From Channallabes apus (Eukaryota > Chordata > Actinopteri > Siluriformes > Clariidae): a stretch of 64,000 nucleotides of DNA. A program made the position numbers and the translations under genes. The stretch's first letter is position 1, and every line of letters starts with the position of its first letter. The stretch lies in the NCBI GenBank assembly GCA_030522415.1, contig CM060106.1, positions 26,685,967-26,749,966 of the forward strand, read 5' to 3'. The notes under the pieces were generated by a model, which did not search any database, was not told the origin of the DNA, and saw only the letters and a list, made by a program, of their open reading frames with translations. This document shows positions 1-10,060 of the stretch, piece by piece.

Positions 1-505
1 TCGGAGCACCCCCTTTTAAGACTCGTATAGTAATCTTGAAATAAACCGAATGGTTTTATAGCATTATGTGAACCTGAACCAGTCCTGGAGGGCCTATATC
101 CAACACAGTTTGGTGATTGCCTGTAGTTGAAGATCCCTGATGTAGACCTTGTTTAAAGCTTTGGATTGCAGCTGAACTTTTGTCAGCATGGTAGCTTCCA
201 CTGTGTTTCTATAGCTGTCGTATATCTGAAAATGCCTGGTGCATAGGAAACACATTTCTCTAAACATACATGGGATTTTGGGGGATTTGTGCTCTGCTGT
301 ATATGAAATGTTTAGGCAGTGCAACCCCCCACCCCCACCCCCTCCCCGCACACTTTCTATTACAAAGTTCTGCTTGAGCGGATAGTCAGTGAAGAAATTT
401 CATGCAAGTGATTGAATGGATTGGCTAGACATCTCCATTTTGTGTTCTAGTTATCAGGAGCTTTTTTTATTTATTTATTTTTTACTGTTTTGTTATGGTG
501 GGTAG

Positions 506-723
506 GTGTGGGTTTGGAGCAAGACGAGGTGCCCGGGCCTGTTCAGATTGTGGTGGCAGATGAAGATGAGCACCAGTTTACTCTGGACGAGCAGGCATTG
601 GAGCGCATCCTGCTGCAGGAGCACATCCGTGATCTCAACGTGGTGGTGGTGTCGGTCGCCGGTGCATTCCGCAAGGGCAAGTCCTTCCTGCTGGATTTCA
701 TGCTCCGATACATGTACCATCAG
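506..723 (+). CDS. atl2: atl2 exon with P-loop (arm 1)
   Basis: The acceptor is the TAG at 503-505 and the donor is CAG|GTGAGT at 723. The exon encodes [16 protein letters not shown], then [10 protein letters not shown] and the nucleotide-binding P-loop GAFRKGKS, ending RYMYHQ. This is the usual second coding exon of atlastins. The exon starts in mid-codon (two bases complete a codon), so an upstream exon is required and is not in the window. An apparent start further left is a TTG inside intron sequence. Confidence 0.85.
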
Positions 724-1198
724 GTGAGTGAAGGTGCAGATGCTTTGACAATAGTTTATTACTCAAGATGGTGGCTAATAGGCTAGATCAAGGGGTTTTT
801 CCCACCCAGTCTATCTTCAAACAAAAGCCCAAGGATAAATATAAATGTTGAACTATGGGGAAGGTAATCTGAACCAAACGTGGCCCAGTCCCTCCTCCCA
901 ATGGCTCAGTATTACTTGCCTAATCAATCTGACTTGATTTAGTTTTTGCCAAAAAGCTGGTTATTCTGGCTCATTGGAACAGACTCAACCTTGGCACAAA
1001 ATACACTGTTAAGTTATGCATGGTACTAATGCTGAACTACTTTGCTCCCCTGACCTCTGGCTTGCTCGTGTGTGCTTTAAAAAAAAACAATTTTAATTGG
1101 AAAATGAGATGCAGCATATTGAAGAGATCTTCAAAAAAAGTCTACTACTTTGTTGAAAACCATGCTGATCAAAAATAAATAATCCCTTGAAAAATGGC

Positions 1199-1608
1199 TG
1201 TAAGGATTTCTTGTTTTTGCTAGACCCCGTCTAGTCAGTGCTCAGCCTGTATTTTGCTTCCCGCCTGGATCCAGGGAACCCCTCAATAATACACAAGTCC
1301 GTGCTCAGTGAGACGTTCCAAGTTTATTGTGGGAGACAGCAGTATATATACGCGCACACACACAAAGAACCAAAGAAAAGGGTGCAGAAGTGTTTACATT
1401 TGGTCAGGAATGTTTAGAAAAGATAAGGTAAAGAAGAACATAAAATTGGGAGTAGCTCTGCATTTACGAGCGTTTAACAGTTTTACGACCTTTAACATAA
1501 ACTACTATAGGATGTGTTTACTGAAAGTGCAGCTTGTGTCGAGGTAAGAGAAAGAAGTAACATTCTGTTCATACTAAAGGACATACTAAAAATCAAATAT
1601 TCCCTACA
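1199..1608 (-). mobile_element. Solo LTR in an atl2 intron
   Basis: A 410-bp segment that on the - strand starts TGTAGGG and ends CTTACA (TG...CA). It is flanked by the 5-bp target duplication ATGGC (1194-1198 and 1609-1613). On the - strand it has a TATATATA stretch and an AATAAA, as expected of an LTR promoter and poly(A) signal. No internal retroelement sequence remains. It is missing from arm 2. Confidence 0.75.
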
Positions 1609-2500
1609 ATGGCCCTGAAGTTACTGGGACGAAAAAAACACTCTAAGGGGTTTCTAGATTCCCACATACAACTGATTTAGCAATAAAAACTAACTCAGTA
1701 TCTCTCCTGCTGATGTGTGGCCAATTTGCATGCACACCGACAAACCTCATCAGTGGAGAGCTGGGTCTCCTGCCACGTTTAAACTTTAGATGGAGAGGAT
1801 TGGTCAAAACATTTTAGAGCAATTAAAGGTTGCTTGGGACATGACAGAATTTCACATAATTATTTTTTGCACTCAGGTTACATTCTCAGCATGCGAGTTA
1901 GACCATTAGCCACGGATGTTGCTAAGATAACCTGGCCAAAAAACGCACACATTTAAATGGCCAGATTTCAAAATCCATCACAATGTTTATCATGAAGAAC
2001 CCTTCTGTCCATTAAACATATTTTATTTGACTGTAACTCTTTTAATCCTTTAAGGAACTTGTTTTATTCTGTTGACACTTTAAAACTACAATTGGATTTA
2101 CTTGTTTAAAACCATTTTTAAGTTCATAGAAAAAAATTATTTCAAACATCTTGTCTGGTTTTAATATTGAATAACAAAAATGACTCGCACCATGAATATA
2201 GCCATGGAAGCTGGTATGGCGTTAAAAAAGAAAGAAAGAAAGAATGGCCAGATTTCAGGGACCCTATGCCCTACAGATAAGCTTTTTTCACAGTTTGGCC
2301 TGGGAAAACTGATGCATCCATGTGCATCCACTTTACAATTTCTGCAGGAGCACATGATGCGTGAGTTTTCCTAGGCCAAATAGTGAAAAAAAAGCTTATT
2401 TGCAGCCCACCTTTTCCTTCCTAATTTATTTATTTTATTTATTTTTTATTTCCATCAGTTACTGCATCGTTGCTATAATTGCTGCATCATGCTGTTGCAG

Positions 2501-2635
2501 AAATCAGCCACATGGCTTGGAGGAGATGATGAACCACTGACCGGCTTCACCTGGCGAGGGGGCTGTGAGAGGGAGACCACAGGAATCCTGGCCTGGAGCG
2601 AAGTGTTTGTGGTCAAGAAGCCAGACGGGACCAAG
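2501..2635 (+). CDS. atl2: atl2 exon, switch region (arm 1)
   Basis: Bounded by TTGCAG at 2500 and GTAGCA at 2636, 135 bp, phase 0 on both sides. It encodes the GTPase segment [18 protein letters not shown] followed by the VVKKPDGTK strand. The first residue is K where atlastins and the second copy in this window have E. Confidence 0.85.
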
Positions 2636-4028
2636 GTAGCACTCGACACACAACTCCAAACCCTCATTCTTTACAAAGCATTGATGTGCTCAACCGGCCT
2701 CTATATTCATTAAGCCTTTCAAAATACAAACCTGTGATCGAGTTCGCAAACAAGAAAAAAAATCATGTAACTACAGTAGGTACATTAATGGATAGTCCCC
2801 AACCCCCGCCCTGAAACGGGAAAATAGTATTATGGTTACGCCTGATTACGGGACTGCTGATATCTGATGCAAAATAATTTTCTACGCCTTAAATCTGGAT
2901 TTATTTGATTCAAACTGTTAACGTTGTAACTGTGATTTTCTCAATTTGACTCTTGATTTACTTAAATGGTTTATCTTTTTATGTTTCTGTTTTGCATGTT
3001 TTTATTGTGGAATTAAAAGCGATTATTGGGCTAAGGCAGTCTGCAACAGACATAAATCATTCAGAATGAGAAACTTTATAGACTACCAGTGTAGCTTGAA
3101 AACTGCTTTACTGTGATGGCCTTACTGTGCTTACTGTGAAGATATTTTTACACATTTACATTAGATACATGTACGCATACATACCCACCCTATGAAAAGG
3201 ATATATTCTTGAAGATACCAAATTGGGAAGCGAACTCCTAAGCGTGGTTGACAGTTATGCTTTGACGAAAGTTTAAAAAAGGCACACACATGGGTGTTAT
3301 ATGGCCCATTGTATGTAAACATCTGAACCGAGATCTAGAACTACACAGAAATCAGCAAGTAGCAGATTCATCAATGAATAATCTAAACAGTTTATGTAAC
3401 CCTAGGTGTAAAATAACTCATGTGGCCTGCAACTGAAACACCAACTAGACCCCAGTTCTCCTCACTCGGTATCAGTGTCCAACCTCTCTGTTGCTATTGT
3501 GGCTAAATTAGATCATTTTTCTTTAAATCTTCAAAATCTAATGGAAAGCTTTCACAGAAGAGTGGATGTTACAACAGCAAAGGTGGACTAAATTTCGGAA
3601 GGTACGAGTTTCGGAAAGGTAAAACCTAGGCCAGCTACATTTGTACTTTTGCAGTTCAGTTAGCTAGTCCTTTATACGATGAGTAAAACAGTTGGATTTG
3701 AGACAAATGAAAATGTCTCTGGGCTTGGCCATTTCCGTGCTTTCTCAGCTCACAGCACACACGCTTTAACTTGCAAACTGATTAACAGCCTTTTCTTTAT
3801 TGAAGTGGGTCTGGTAGAGCAGGAGAAAATGTGCAGGGCAGTGGTACTACTGCAAAACATTTGAGAACCACTATATTGAAGTGTGTATGTGTCGAGAGAA
3901 GAAACTATGGGTTTTCAAATTTTATTAAAACTTCTGCCATTGAGCTGCTTATTAGGATTAGACCGATGTGTCTTAGCATACTTGAGCCTCTTTTGCCTTT
4001 TCCCTTATGGCCATGTACGTCTCTGCAG
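2636..4028 (+). other. atl2 intron with no further feature
   Basis: AT-rich intron sequence. I see no coding exon, RNA gene or recognisable transposon. The first 80 bases belong to the inverted duplication. Confidence 0.6.
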
Positions 4029-4133
4029 GTGGCTGTGCTTCTCATGGACACGCAGGGAGCCTTCGACAGCCAGTCCACCATCAAAGACTGTGCCACCCTC
4101 TTCGCCCTCAGTACCATGACCAGCTCTGTTCAG
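4029..4133 (+). CDS. atl2: atl2 exon, G3 motif
   Basis: Acceptor CTGCAG at 4028, donor CAG|GTTTAC at 4133; 35 codons. It encodes [21 protein letters not shown] is the G3 element that contacts the nucleotide gamma-phosphate and Mg. This exon and all later ones occur only in arm 1. Confidence 0.87.
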
Positions 4134-4300
4134 GTTTACTTTATCTGCTTTCAAGATGGACAGAATATCCTGTCCTAGTCTAGATTATAGTATGCCCATT
4201 TTACTAGAGTACATTTTAAATAGTTTACTTAACCTGCCTTTTAAATGCATGTAAAGTTGACCAGATTCTTCATGTTTAATTGTTGTTGTTCCATTTATAG

Positions 4301-4351
4301 GTTTATAATTTATCTCAGAATGTGCAAGAGGACGATCTTCAACATCTACAG
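4301..4351 (+). CDS. atl2: atl2 exon, NLSQNVQEDDLQHLQ
   Basis: A 17-codon exon with acceptor TTATAG and donor CAG|GTAAGT, phase 0. The peptide VYNLSQNVQEDDLQHLQ is close to invariant in atlastins. Confidence 0.87.
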
Positions 4352-4490
4352 GTAAGTCTTGCTTTTGGTTTTTCAAATAATTTTACCAGCATAGAAATGG
4401 GTGGTGGTGGGGAGGGGTTGTGGTTACTGCTTAGATATTAGTGATGAGGTACATCAGGATATTGATTCATCACTGTTTTCCCTATTGTAG

Positions 4491-4547
4491 CTGTTTACAG
4501 AATATGGAAGACTTGCTATGGAGGAAATATACCTAAAACCATTTCAG
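4491..4547 (+). CDS. atl2: atl2 exon, LFTEYGRLAMEE
   Basis: A 19-codon exon with acceptor TTGTAG and donor CAG|GTATGT. The peptide LFTEYGRLAMEEIYLKPFQ is the conserved atlastin helix before the G4 motif. Confidence 0.87.
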
Positions 4548-4645
4548 GTATGTTGTACTGTAAAGTCTACCTAAAACCTATTAATACTTTTTTGTATTTA
4601 ATATAGTAAGCCTTTTTTTTTCTTGAATATTTCTTTTGTATCTAG

Positions 4646-4738
4646 TCGTTAATGTTTCTTATAAGAGACTGGAGTTACCCGTATTAACATGCATATGGCC
4701 TGGAAGGAGGAAAAGAATTTTTAGAGAAAAGGCTGCAA
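4646..4738 (+). pseudogene. atl2: atl2 exon with G4 motif, carrying a nonsense codon
   Basis: The acceptor is ATCTAG at 4645 and the donor is GTAAGT at 4739. The exon reads SLMFLIRDWSYPY, then TAA (4685-4687), then HAYGLEGGKEFLEKRLQ in the same frame. RDW is the atlastin guanine-recognition motif. The stop sits where the family has glutamate (GAA), so one G-to-T change explains it. Both splice sites and the frame after the stop are intact, which suggests a recent lesion or a base-call error. Confidence 0.85.
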
Positions 4739-5012
4739 GTAAGTGGATCATCTGTACTTGCTTATCAAGCATTAAGTAGCATGTTTGTTTTTTTTTTTTT
4801 TTTTAGAAGTGTGAGCTTTGGTGATTGAGGACTCCCTGCGTTTTACCCTTAAGGAGCATGTTTACATTTCAGTCTTGAACAGGATGATTGGTTCGATATA
4901 AGCATTTCTTCGCAAACACTAATGCTAGTGATCAAATGTTCCATCTACTGTGGATATTTGTGAATGTGTATAATGGCCCTGAACTGATCTGTTATCTTTG
5001 ATGTGCTCTTAG

Positions 5013-5151
5013 GTGAAGCCGAACCAACACGAGGAGCTTCAGGATGTCCGGAAGCGCATCCACTCCAGTTTCTCCAACATCAGCTGCTTCCTGTTGCCTC
5101 ACCCTGGCCTCAGGGTGGCCACAAACCCGCATTTTGATGGCAGGTTGAAAG
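5013..5151 (+). CDS. atl2: atl2 exon, end of GTPase domain
   Basis: Acceptor CTCTTAG, donor AAAG|GTAGGC, 139 bp ending in phase 1. It encodes [20 protein letters not shown] and then [15 protein letters not shown], the conserved end of the atlastin G domain. Confidence 0.87.
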
Positions 5152-5386
5152 GTAGGCGTCATCTGCCCTCTAGAGGCTGAATAGTAGTAGTGTTTAAAGA
5201 GGAAAGTGACCTTTCTGCTTTAAAAGCAAGTTTTTTGGTTTTTATACAGTTTTCTTCAGCTGTTGTATGCGTCTCTTTGCTTGTATTGCTTACTCTGCAT
5301 TATTATTTGCGAGATGCATTTTTGGAATTGAATTAATTAAAGTTTATAAATATTTGTCCTCCTGCTCCATCTTCCCACACGTACAG

Positions 5387-5511
5387 ACATTGATCCTGAT
5401 TTTAAAAAGGAGTTAGAGAGACTCATCACACTGCTGTTGGCTCCAGAGAACTTGGTGGAGAAAGAAATCAGTGGTTCTAAAGTCACATGTAAAGATCTTG
5501 TACAGTATTTC
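5387..5511 (+). CDS. atl2: atl2 exon, middle-domain linker; 3' splice boundary lost
   Basis: Acceptor GTACAG at 5386; the first codon is completed by the last base of the previous exon. It encodes [30 protein letters not shown] and [10 protein letters not shown]. Atlastins continue with a lysine codon and a GT donor here, but the DNA continues TTTCATATTATATTATAAC with no nearby GT. The 3' boundary is therefore approximate and normal splicing to 5578 looks impossible. Confidence 0.75.
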
Positions 5512-5577
5512 ATATTATATTATAACTCTTATATTGAATAAGAGTTGGCTGTGTGTCATAACACTGTTCTTTTACAG

Positions 5578-5634
5578 GCCTACATGAAAATATATCAAGG
5601 AGAAGAGCTGCCACATCCAAAGTTTATGTTACAG
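5578..5634 (+). CDS. atl2: atl2 exon, IYQGEELPHP
   Basis: Acceptor TTTACAG, donor ACAG|GTAATG, 19 codons, phase 0. It encodes AYMKIYQGEELPHPKFMLQ, the start of the three-helix middle domain that mediates crossover dimerisation. Confidence 0.86.
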
Positions 5635-5727
5635 GTAATGTTCATAACACTGCCTGATCTGTAACTTAAATTGTAATAAGTTATGAATTTAATTTTTATC
5701 AATGAATTTGCTTTTTTTTTTTTTAAG

Positions 5728-5799
5728 GCAACAGCTGAAGCTAACAACCTTGCAGCAGTTTCAGGAGCAAAGGACACTTACATCAAGAGCATGGAACAG
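5728..5799 (+). CDS. atl2: atl2 exon, [11 protein letters not shown]
   Basis: A 24-codon exon after a polypyrimidine tract (TTTTAAG acceptor), donor ACAG|GTAAAT. It encodes [20 protein letters not shown], a conserved atlastin middle-domain helix. Confidence 0.86.
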
Positions 5800-5937
5800 G
5801 TAAATCAACTGTGAATTGAACTTCAGAAATGAACTGAAAAGAGAAGTTTGTCTAAAATATTGCACTACAAAATCCTGGCAGGATGAATTCTTTAAAATGT
5901 AAAAAAAAAAAAAAAAAAAAGCCTTAGACTCTCTCAC

Positions 5938-5940
5938 ACA

Positions 5941-5972
<32 letters not shown>

Positions 5973-6145
5973 CTCTCTCTCACACACCTCTCTCTCTCTC
6001 TCACACACACCTCTCTCTCTCTCTCACACACACCTCTCTCTCACACACACACACCTCTCTCTCACACACACCTCTCTCTCACACACACACCTCTCTCTCA
6101 CACACACACCTCTCTCTCACACACACACCTCTCTCTCACACACAC

Positions 6146-6176
<31 letters not shown>

Positions 6177-6215
6177 CTCTCTCTCTCTCACTCACACACA
6201 CACACACACACACAC

Positions 6216-6281
<66 letters not shown>

Positions 6282-6379
6282 CTCTCTCTCACACACACAC
6301 ACCTCTCTCTCACACACACACACCTCTCTCTCACACACACACACACACACCTCTCTCTCTCTCTCTCTCTCACACACAC
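5938..6379 (+). repeat. Compound (CT)n(CA)n microsatellite in the last atl2 intron
   Basis: More than twenty alternations of CTCTCTCT and CACACACA over about 440 bp, just after a poly(A) run. ORFs across it on the - strand (Cys-Val / Arg-Glu repeats) are artefacts of the repeat. Confidence 0.95.
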
Positions 6380-6641
6380 CGGTGTGACACCCCGGGTGGC
6401 GATGACTTTTTGTACTGTAGGTCTTAACACGCTCAAATAACACAAGTTGTGCAGTACGCCCGGGAGGCGATGACACGGGGTGCTTGGGCCCATTATTGTT
6501 GCTTGCAACTATATTTTTACTTTAGACGCAACCTATTGTTCCATTACATATAACAAAGAACTGCAGTGTGTTAATGTATTTTTTTAACATTCGCATCATG
6601 CAAGTTGCTCAGCTTGACAGTTTGTACCCTGTGTGCTGCAG

Positions 6642-6932
6642 GTGTGCGGTGGAGACGAGCCCTACATTGCCCCAGCTGATCTGGAGCGCAGACACACTGA
6701 GCTAAAGCGGAGATCCATCCAGCAGTTCCGCACCATTAAGAAGATGGGAGGCGAGGAGTTCAGTCAGCGCTACCAGGAGCAGCTGGAGACTGAGCTGGAC
6801 GAGGCTTACACCAGCTACGTCAAGTACAATAATGGAAAGGACACCACCTATGCAGTGCGCACGACAGCTACACTCTTTGCCCTCACGGTTGCACTGTGTG
6901 TAATATTTTACAAATGTATGAGGTCTAAATAA
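6642..6932 (+). CDS. atl2: atl2 last exon, truncated in the membrane region
   Basis: Acceptor CTGCAG at 6641. It encodes VCGGDEPYIAP, MGGEEFSQRYQEQLE and then one hydrophobic stretch (ATLFALTVALCVIFYKC) followed by MRSK and TAA. Normal atlastins have two closely spaced membrane segments, a hairpin that shapes tubules, and an amphipathic C-terminal helix. Here the second segment and tail are missing, so a protein from this exon would be a single-span, tail-anchored form. I saw no coding continuation in the next 1 kb. Confidence 0.8.
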   Translation: MCGGDEPYIAPADLERRHTELKRRSIQQFRTIKKMGGEEFSQRYQEQLETELDEAYTSYVKYNNGKDTTYAVRTTATLFALTVALCVIFYKCMRSK

Positions 6933-6936
6933 TAAA
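6931..6936 (+). promoter_or_regulatory. AATAAA poly(A) signal overlapping the stop codon
   Basis: AATAAA starts at the second base of the TAA stop, leaving almost no 3' UTR before the signal. This may be chance in AT-rich sequence created by the 3' truncation. Confidence 0.4.
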
Positions 6937-7214
6937 CTGTCAATGCTTTTTAATCTGAATGTGGGTGATTATGGCTCTGGTGTGTCTGTGCATCTGGGCG
7001 CATCTCAAAGCGCAAACTCTCTAGGAGCAGGTGGGTTATTCTCAACCTGCCAATTCCCTCGGTTCATTTTCTCTGTAATCAGTTTTTCTTTGTTCTCTTT
7101 TGGTTTTGAAACGAAATCCTGCATTCACATTAAAAGAAACAGTATTCCACAGTAATCAACTTGTTTCGCCACCGGTGTACTTCTGATCTCTTACAGTGTG
7201 ACTTTTAAAATGAA

Positions 7215-8690
7215 AAGAAAAATAATGAAAAGAAAATAATTGGAAGTGTGTATGTGTGAGAAAAATGTGTCTAGGTAATAATGAGATGAATGATGAATGA
7301 ATGAAATTTCTCTGATGAGCAAGTCAAGGGTGGCGGCGACGGTGGCAAGGAAAAACTCCCTGAGATGGCATTAGGAAGAAACCTTGAGAGGAACCAGACT
7401 CAACAGGGAATCCATCCTCATTTGGGTGATAACAGATAGAAATGATATAACATCTTGTGTGTTGTGCAGGTGAAAATTCAATATGACAGAAATTATTTAA
7501 ATTGACATGAAGACCAGTTCAGCATAGGGACGAGTCAGTAGGTGCAGAGGGCAGATGAGGTCTGGATCACTGGAAGCACAGGAGCAGCATGTGTAGCTCC
7601 AACCATCATAAAGCTGAATCCAGCTGGAGCTGGTCCTTCTCTGGATGCCTCAGGAACCTCGCAGGGTCGGCCTTTGTCTACTGAAGCTGGCAAAATCTCC
7701 CGATGCCTCAGGATGGGTAGAGAAATACAGAACAGATGGGGAGAATTAGCGTAGTTGCCATTCGGTATAGGTGTACTGGAGTATGAGATTATGGGATGAG
7801 TTATGTGTATGCCAGATTAAAAAGATGCGTCTTGAGTCTACTTTTGAACTGAGAAACCGTGTCTGCTCCCCGAACACTGTCTGGAAGGCTATTCCAAAGC
7901 TTTGGAGCTAAATATGAAAAAGCCCCGCCCCTTTTGTAGATTTAGAAATTCTGGGAACTACCAGAAGTCCGGAGCTTTGTGATCTTAAGGCGCGTGGTGG
8001 ATTGTAGTGCATCAGAAGACTGGTTAGGTATGTGGGAGCTAAACCATTTAAGGCCTTGTATGTAAGTAATACTATTTTGTAATTTATTCTAAACTGAACA
8101 GGTAGCCAGTGCAGGGGTGATAATATTGGGGTTATATGATCATATTTTCTGGATCTAGTGAGAACCCTGGCGGCTGCATTTTGGATTAACTGAAGCTTGT
8201 TTATTGAGGATGCAGGACAACCACCTAGTAATGCATTACAATAGTCCAGTCTGGAGGTCATGAATGCATGAACTAGCTTTTCTGCATCAGATACGGATAA
8301 GATGCTCCTAAGTTTAGCAATATTTCTAAGATGGAAAAAGGCTGTTTTTGTGATATTTGAAATGTGATTTTCAAAGGACAAGTTACTGTCTAATATTACG
8401 CCCAGGTCTTTTACTGCTGAGCTGGTAGTAACAGTACATCCTTCTAAACGCAGACTGAATTGTGAAAGCTGTTGTGTGCTGGTTTTTGGGCCGATGAGTA
8501 ATATCTCTGTCTTATCTGAATTTAATAAAAGAAAGTTATTGGTCATCCAATCTTTTATGTCCTGGACACAATCAGTTAATCTAGACAACTTAGGTATTTC
8601 GTCTGGTTTAGTTGAGATATATAATTGGGTATCATCCGCATAACAATGGAAACTAATCCCATGTCTTCTAATGATGTTACCCAAGGGAAG
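7215..8690 (-). mobile_element. L2-clade LINE fragment (end of RT and 3' UTR)
   Basis: The - strand encodes the end of an L2 reverse transcriptase with the catalytic YADD box ([11 protein letters not shown]), the downstream [13 protein letters not shown] region and [13 protein letters not shown]. The long ORF is 8684-7908. It matches the larger L2 copy at 33,727-46,018. It is truncated at both ends: it lacks the 5' part and also the (TTGAA)n tail present at 33,727. LINE copies usually keep their 3' end, so a later rearrangement probably removed it. Confidence 0.9.
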
Positions 8691-8871
8691 CTATACTATA
8701 ATTCATAGTGCAGTTCATATTTGAAATTAAGTCAGTCTTTTCTCTTACTAATCAGTGGGAACTCATCATTTATCCCTTCTATTATGGATTCTGCTTTTAC
8801 ACAGTGGAAGGAGTTAGGTGTTCAGAATATTGTAAACCTGTTCATAAATGGCACGTTTGCATCCTTTAGAC

Positions 8872-9883
8872 CAGGTGTGCCCAACCAGTCGATCGCGGTC
8901 GACCGCAGACTGCTTTCCAGTCGATTGCGAGAGTAAACTGCCTCCTGGTTTGTCCTTTCTTTCTTCACTGTTTCCACGCCTCAAACCTCAAATAAAACAA
9001 TGCTTGCACGCGGCCCAAAAATGTGCGTCGGCCCACCGGGCATTGCCCGGTATGCCCTATGGTCAGTCCAGGCCTGCTAGTAGGGACTCACTGTTTAAGT
9101 AGAGAAGTTGAGAGAGCTGCAACTTCAAAGTAAAAGGCAACTATGGCAGAGCAAAAAAAAAAAAAAAGGGCAACTTGAAGCGCCATTTCAAAACCGTGCA
9201 CAAAAGCTACTATGCAGATTTGCCGGCTAAATCAGCTCTACGCACCCGAAAAGTCCAGGAATTGAAGAGGCAGTTAGCAGCACAGCAGTCCATTTTCACC
9301 AGGCCAAACACCAAGGCTAAGGCTGCAACTGTAGCATCTTATCGCGTCAGTCACGCTCTTGCAAAACACAAGAAGTCTTTCAAAGATGGCGAAGTTGTGA
9401 AAGAAGCATTTGTCGCGGCTGCAGACGCACTATTTGGTGACTTCAAGAATAAAAGGGATATCATAGCTGCCGTTAAGGACGTGCAATTATCCCGTGGCAC
9501 TTTTACACGGCAATGTGAGGGAATGTGAGGGATGTCGAGGCACAGTTAAGGAAGGATATTGAACAATGTGAATGTTTTTCTCTTCAATTTGATGAGTCGA
9601 CTGATGTTGTGGATGTGGCACAGCTGTGTGTTTTCATTAGAATGGGTTTTGGAGCCATGGGTGCAAAAGAAGAGCTAGGGTTAGGATTAACAACTTTATT
9701 GTCACTACAATTAGACTATGTTTTATTATATATGGATTAGGGCTACTTTCTGTTTGTTTTGTGCACATTACATATGTAAATATGCTATGAATAGCAACTG
9801 GCTTTCTGTTTGGACTAGAAGATCTCGGCACACTTGACAAATTAAAAAGTAGATCTTTGTTCAAAAAAGGTTGGGCACCCCTG
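8872..9883 (+). mobile_element. hAT transposon remnant, 1.0 kb
   Basis: The ends are inverted repeats, CAGGTGTGCCCAACC and the complement of CAGGGGTGCCCAACC. They are flanked by the exact 8-bp duplication CTTTAGAC (8864-8871, 9884-9891), which is diagnostic for hAT. Inside, a BED-finger-like end (NLKRHFKTVHKSY) is followed by about 190 residues of hAT transposase N-terminal region (9175-9660) with a frame shift near 9525. The catalytic and dimerisation parts are gone. Confidence 0.9.
9175..9740 (+). pseudogene. hAT transposase N-terminal remnant
   Basis: Two overlapping frames (9175-9528 and 9525-9740) encode KSALRTRKVQELKRQL and then LQFDESTDVVDVAQLCVFI, resembling the region after the BED finger in GTF2IRD2/ZBED-type hAT transposases. 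A short duplication (GAATGTGAGG twice near 9518) coincides with the frame shift. The ORF ends in unrelated sequence. Confidence 0.7.
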
Positions 9884-10060
9884 CTTTAGACAGTTGCAGG
9901 ATTGATATGGTCTGCATGCAAGTAACCTTTTTTTTTTTTTTTTTTAAGATATTTGCAAATCAGGAACTATGTAAGAAAGTGTATACCCTGTTTTGGTCAG
10001 GCAAAGGTTGGATGACCTTTTGGGGCTTGGAGGTAAGGTCAGTCAACTGATATCACTATT

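Larger units (their letters stand above)
78..2717 (+). repeat. Inverted duplication, arm 1
   Basis: Upstream sequence, two atl2 exons and intron sequence that recur in reverse complement at 21,801-24,030. Alignable blocks are about 78-1000 and 1835-2717. The part between (about 1000-1835) holds a solo LTR and sequence with no counterpart in arm 2. Exons and introns are similarly close, so this is a DNA-level duplication, not a retrocopy. Confidence 0.85.
506..6932 (+). pseudogene. atl2: atlastin-2-like GTPase gene, eleven exons, probably inactivated
   Basis: Exons at 506-723, 2501-2635, 4029-4133, 4301-4351, 4491-4547, 4646-4738, 5013-5151, 5387-~5511, 5578-5634, 5728-5799 and 6642-6932 encode in order a P-loop (GAFRKGKS), switch and G3 motif (DTQG), the G4 region (RDW), the three-helix middle domain ([19 protein letters not shown]) and the start of the membrane region. 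Nearly all junctions are AG/GT and stay in frame. Atlastins are ER-membrane GTPases that tether and fuse ER tubules. Wording such as [10 protein letters not shown] and DWSYPY fits atlastin-2 better than 1 or 3. Three defects are visible: TAA at 4685-4687, no GT donor after the 5387 exon, and a last exon ending after about half of the membrane hairpin. The N-terminal exon is not in the window. A sequencing error could explain the stop but hardly all three defects. Confidence 0.8.
8721..10060 (+). mobile_element. L1-like LINE C-terminal fragment, split by an hAT element
   Basis: Left of the hAT, the frame reads SIMDSAFTQWKELGVQ and LFINGTFASF. Right of it, RYLQIRNYV can be read near 9,950. These are end-of-ORF2 motifs of fish L1-type LINEs and also occur in the copy at 12,942. 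Removing 8872-9883 and one target duplication rejoins the two pieces. Confidence 0.65.

Noticed and set aside
490..505. Upstream start for the atl2 P-loop exon
   Set aside because: The codon is TTG, the sequence looks like an intron acceptor region (TAG at 503-505), and the same intron sequence precedes the second copy.
6188..6508. 106-residue Cys-Val-Arg-Glu ORF on the - strand
   Set aside because: Translation of the CT/CA microsatellite in an atl2 intron.
7542..7754. 70-codon ORF repeated at 34,195
   Set aside because: Both lie antisense in the L2 3' UTR. The repetition reflects LINE copies, not a conserved gene.
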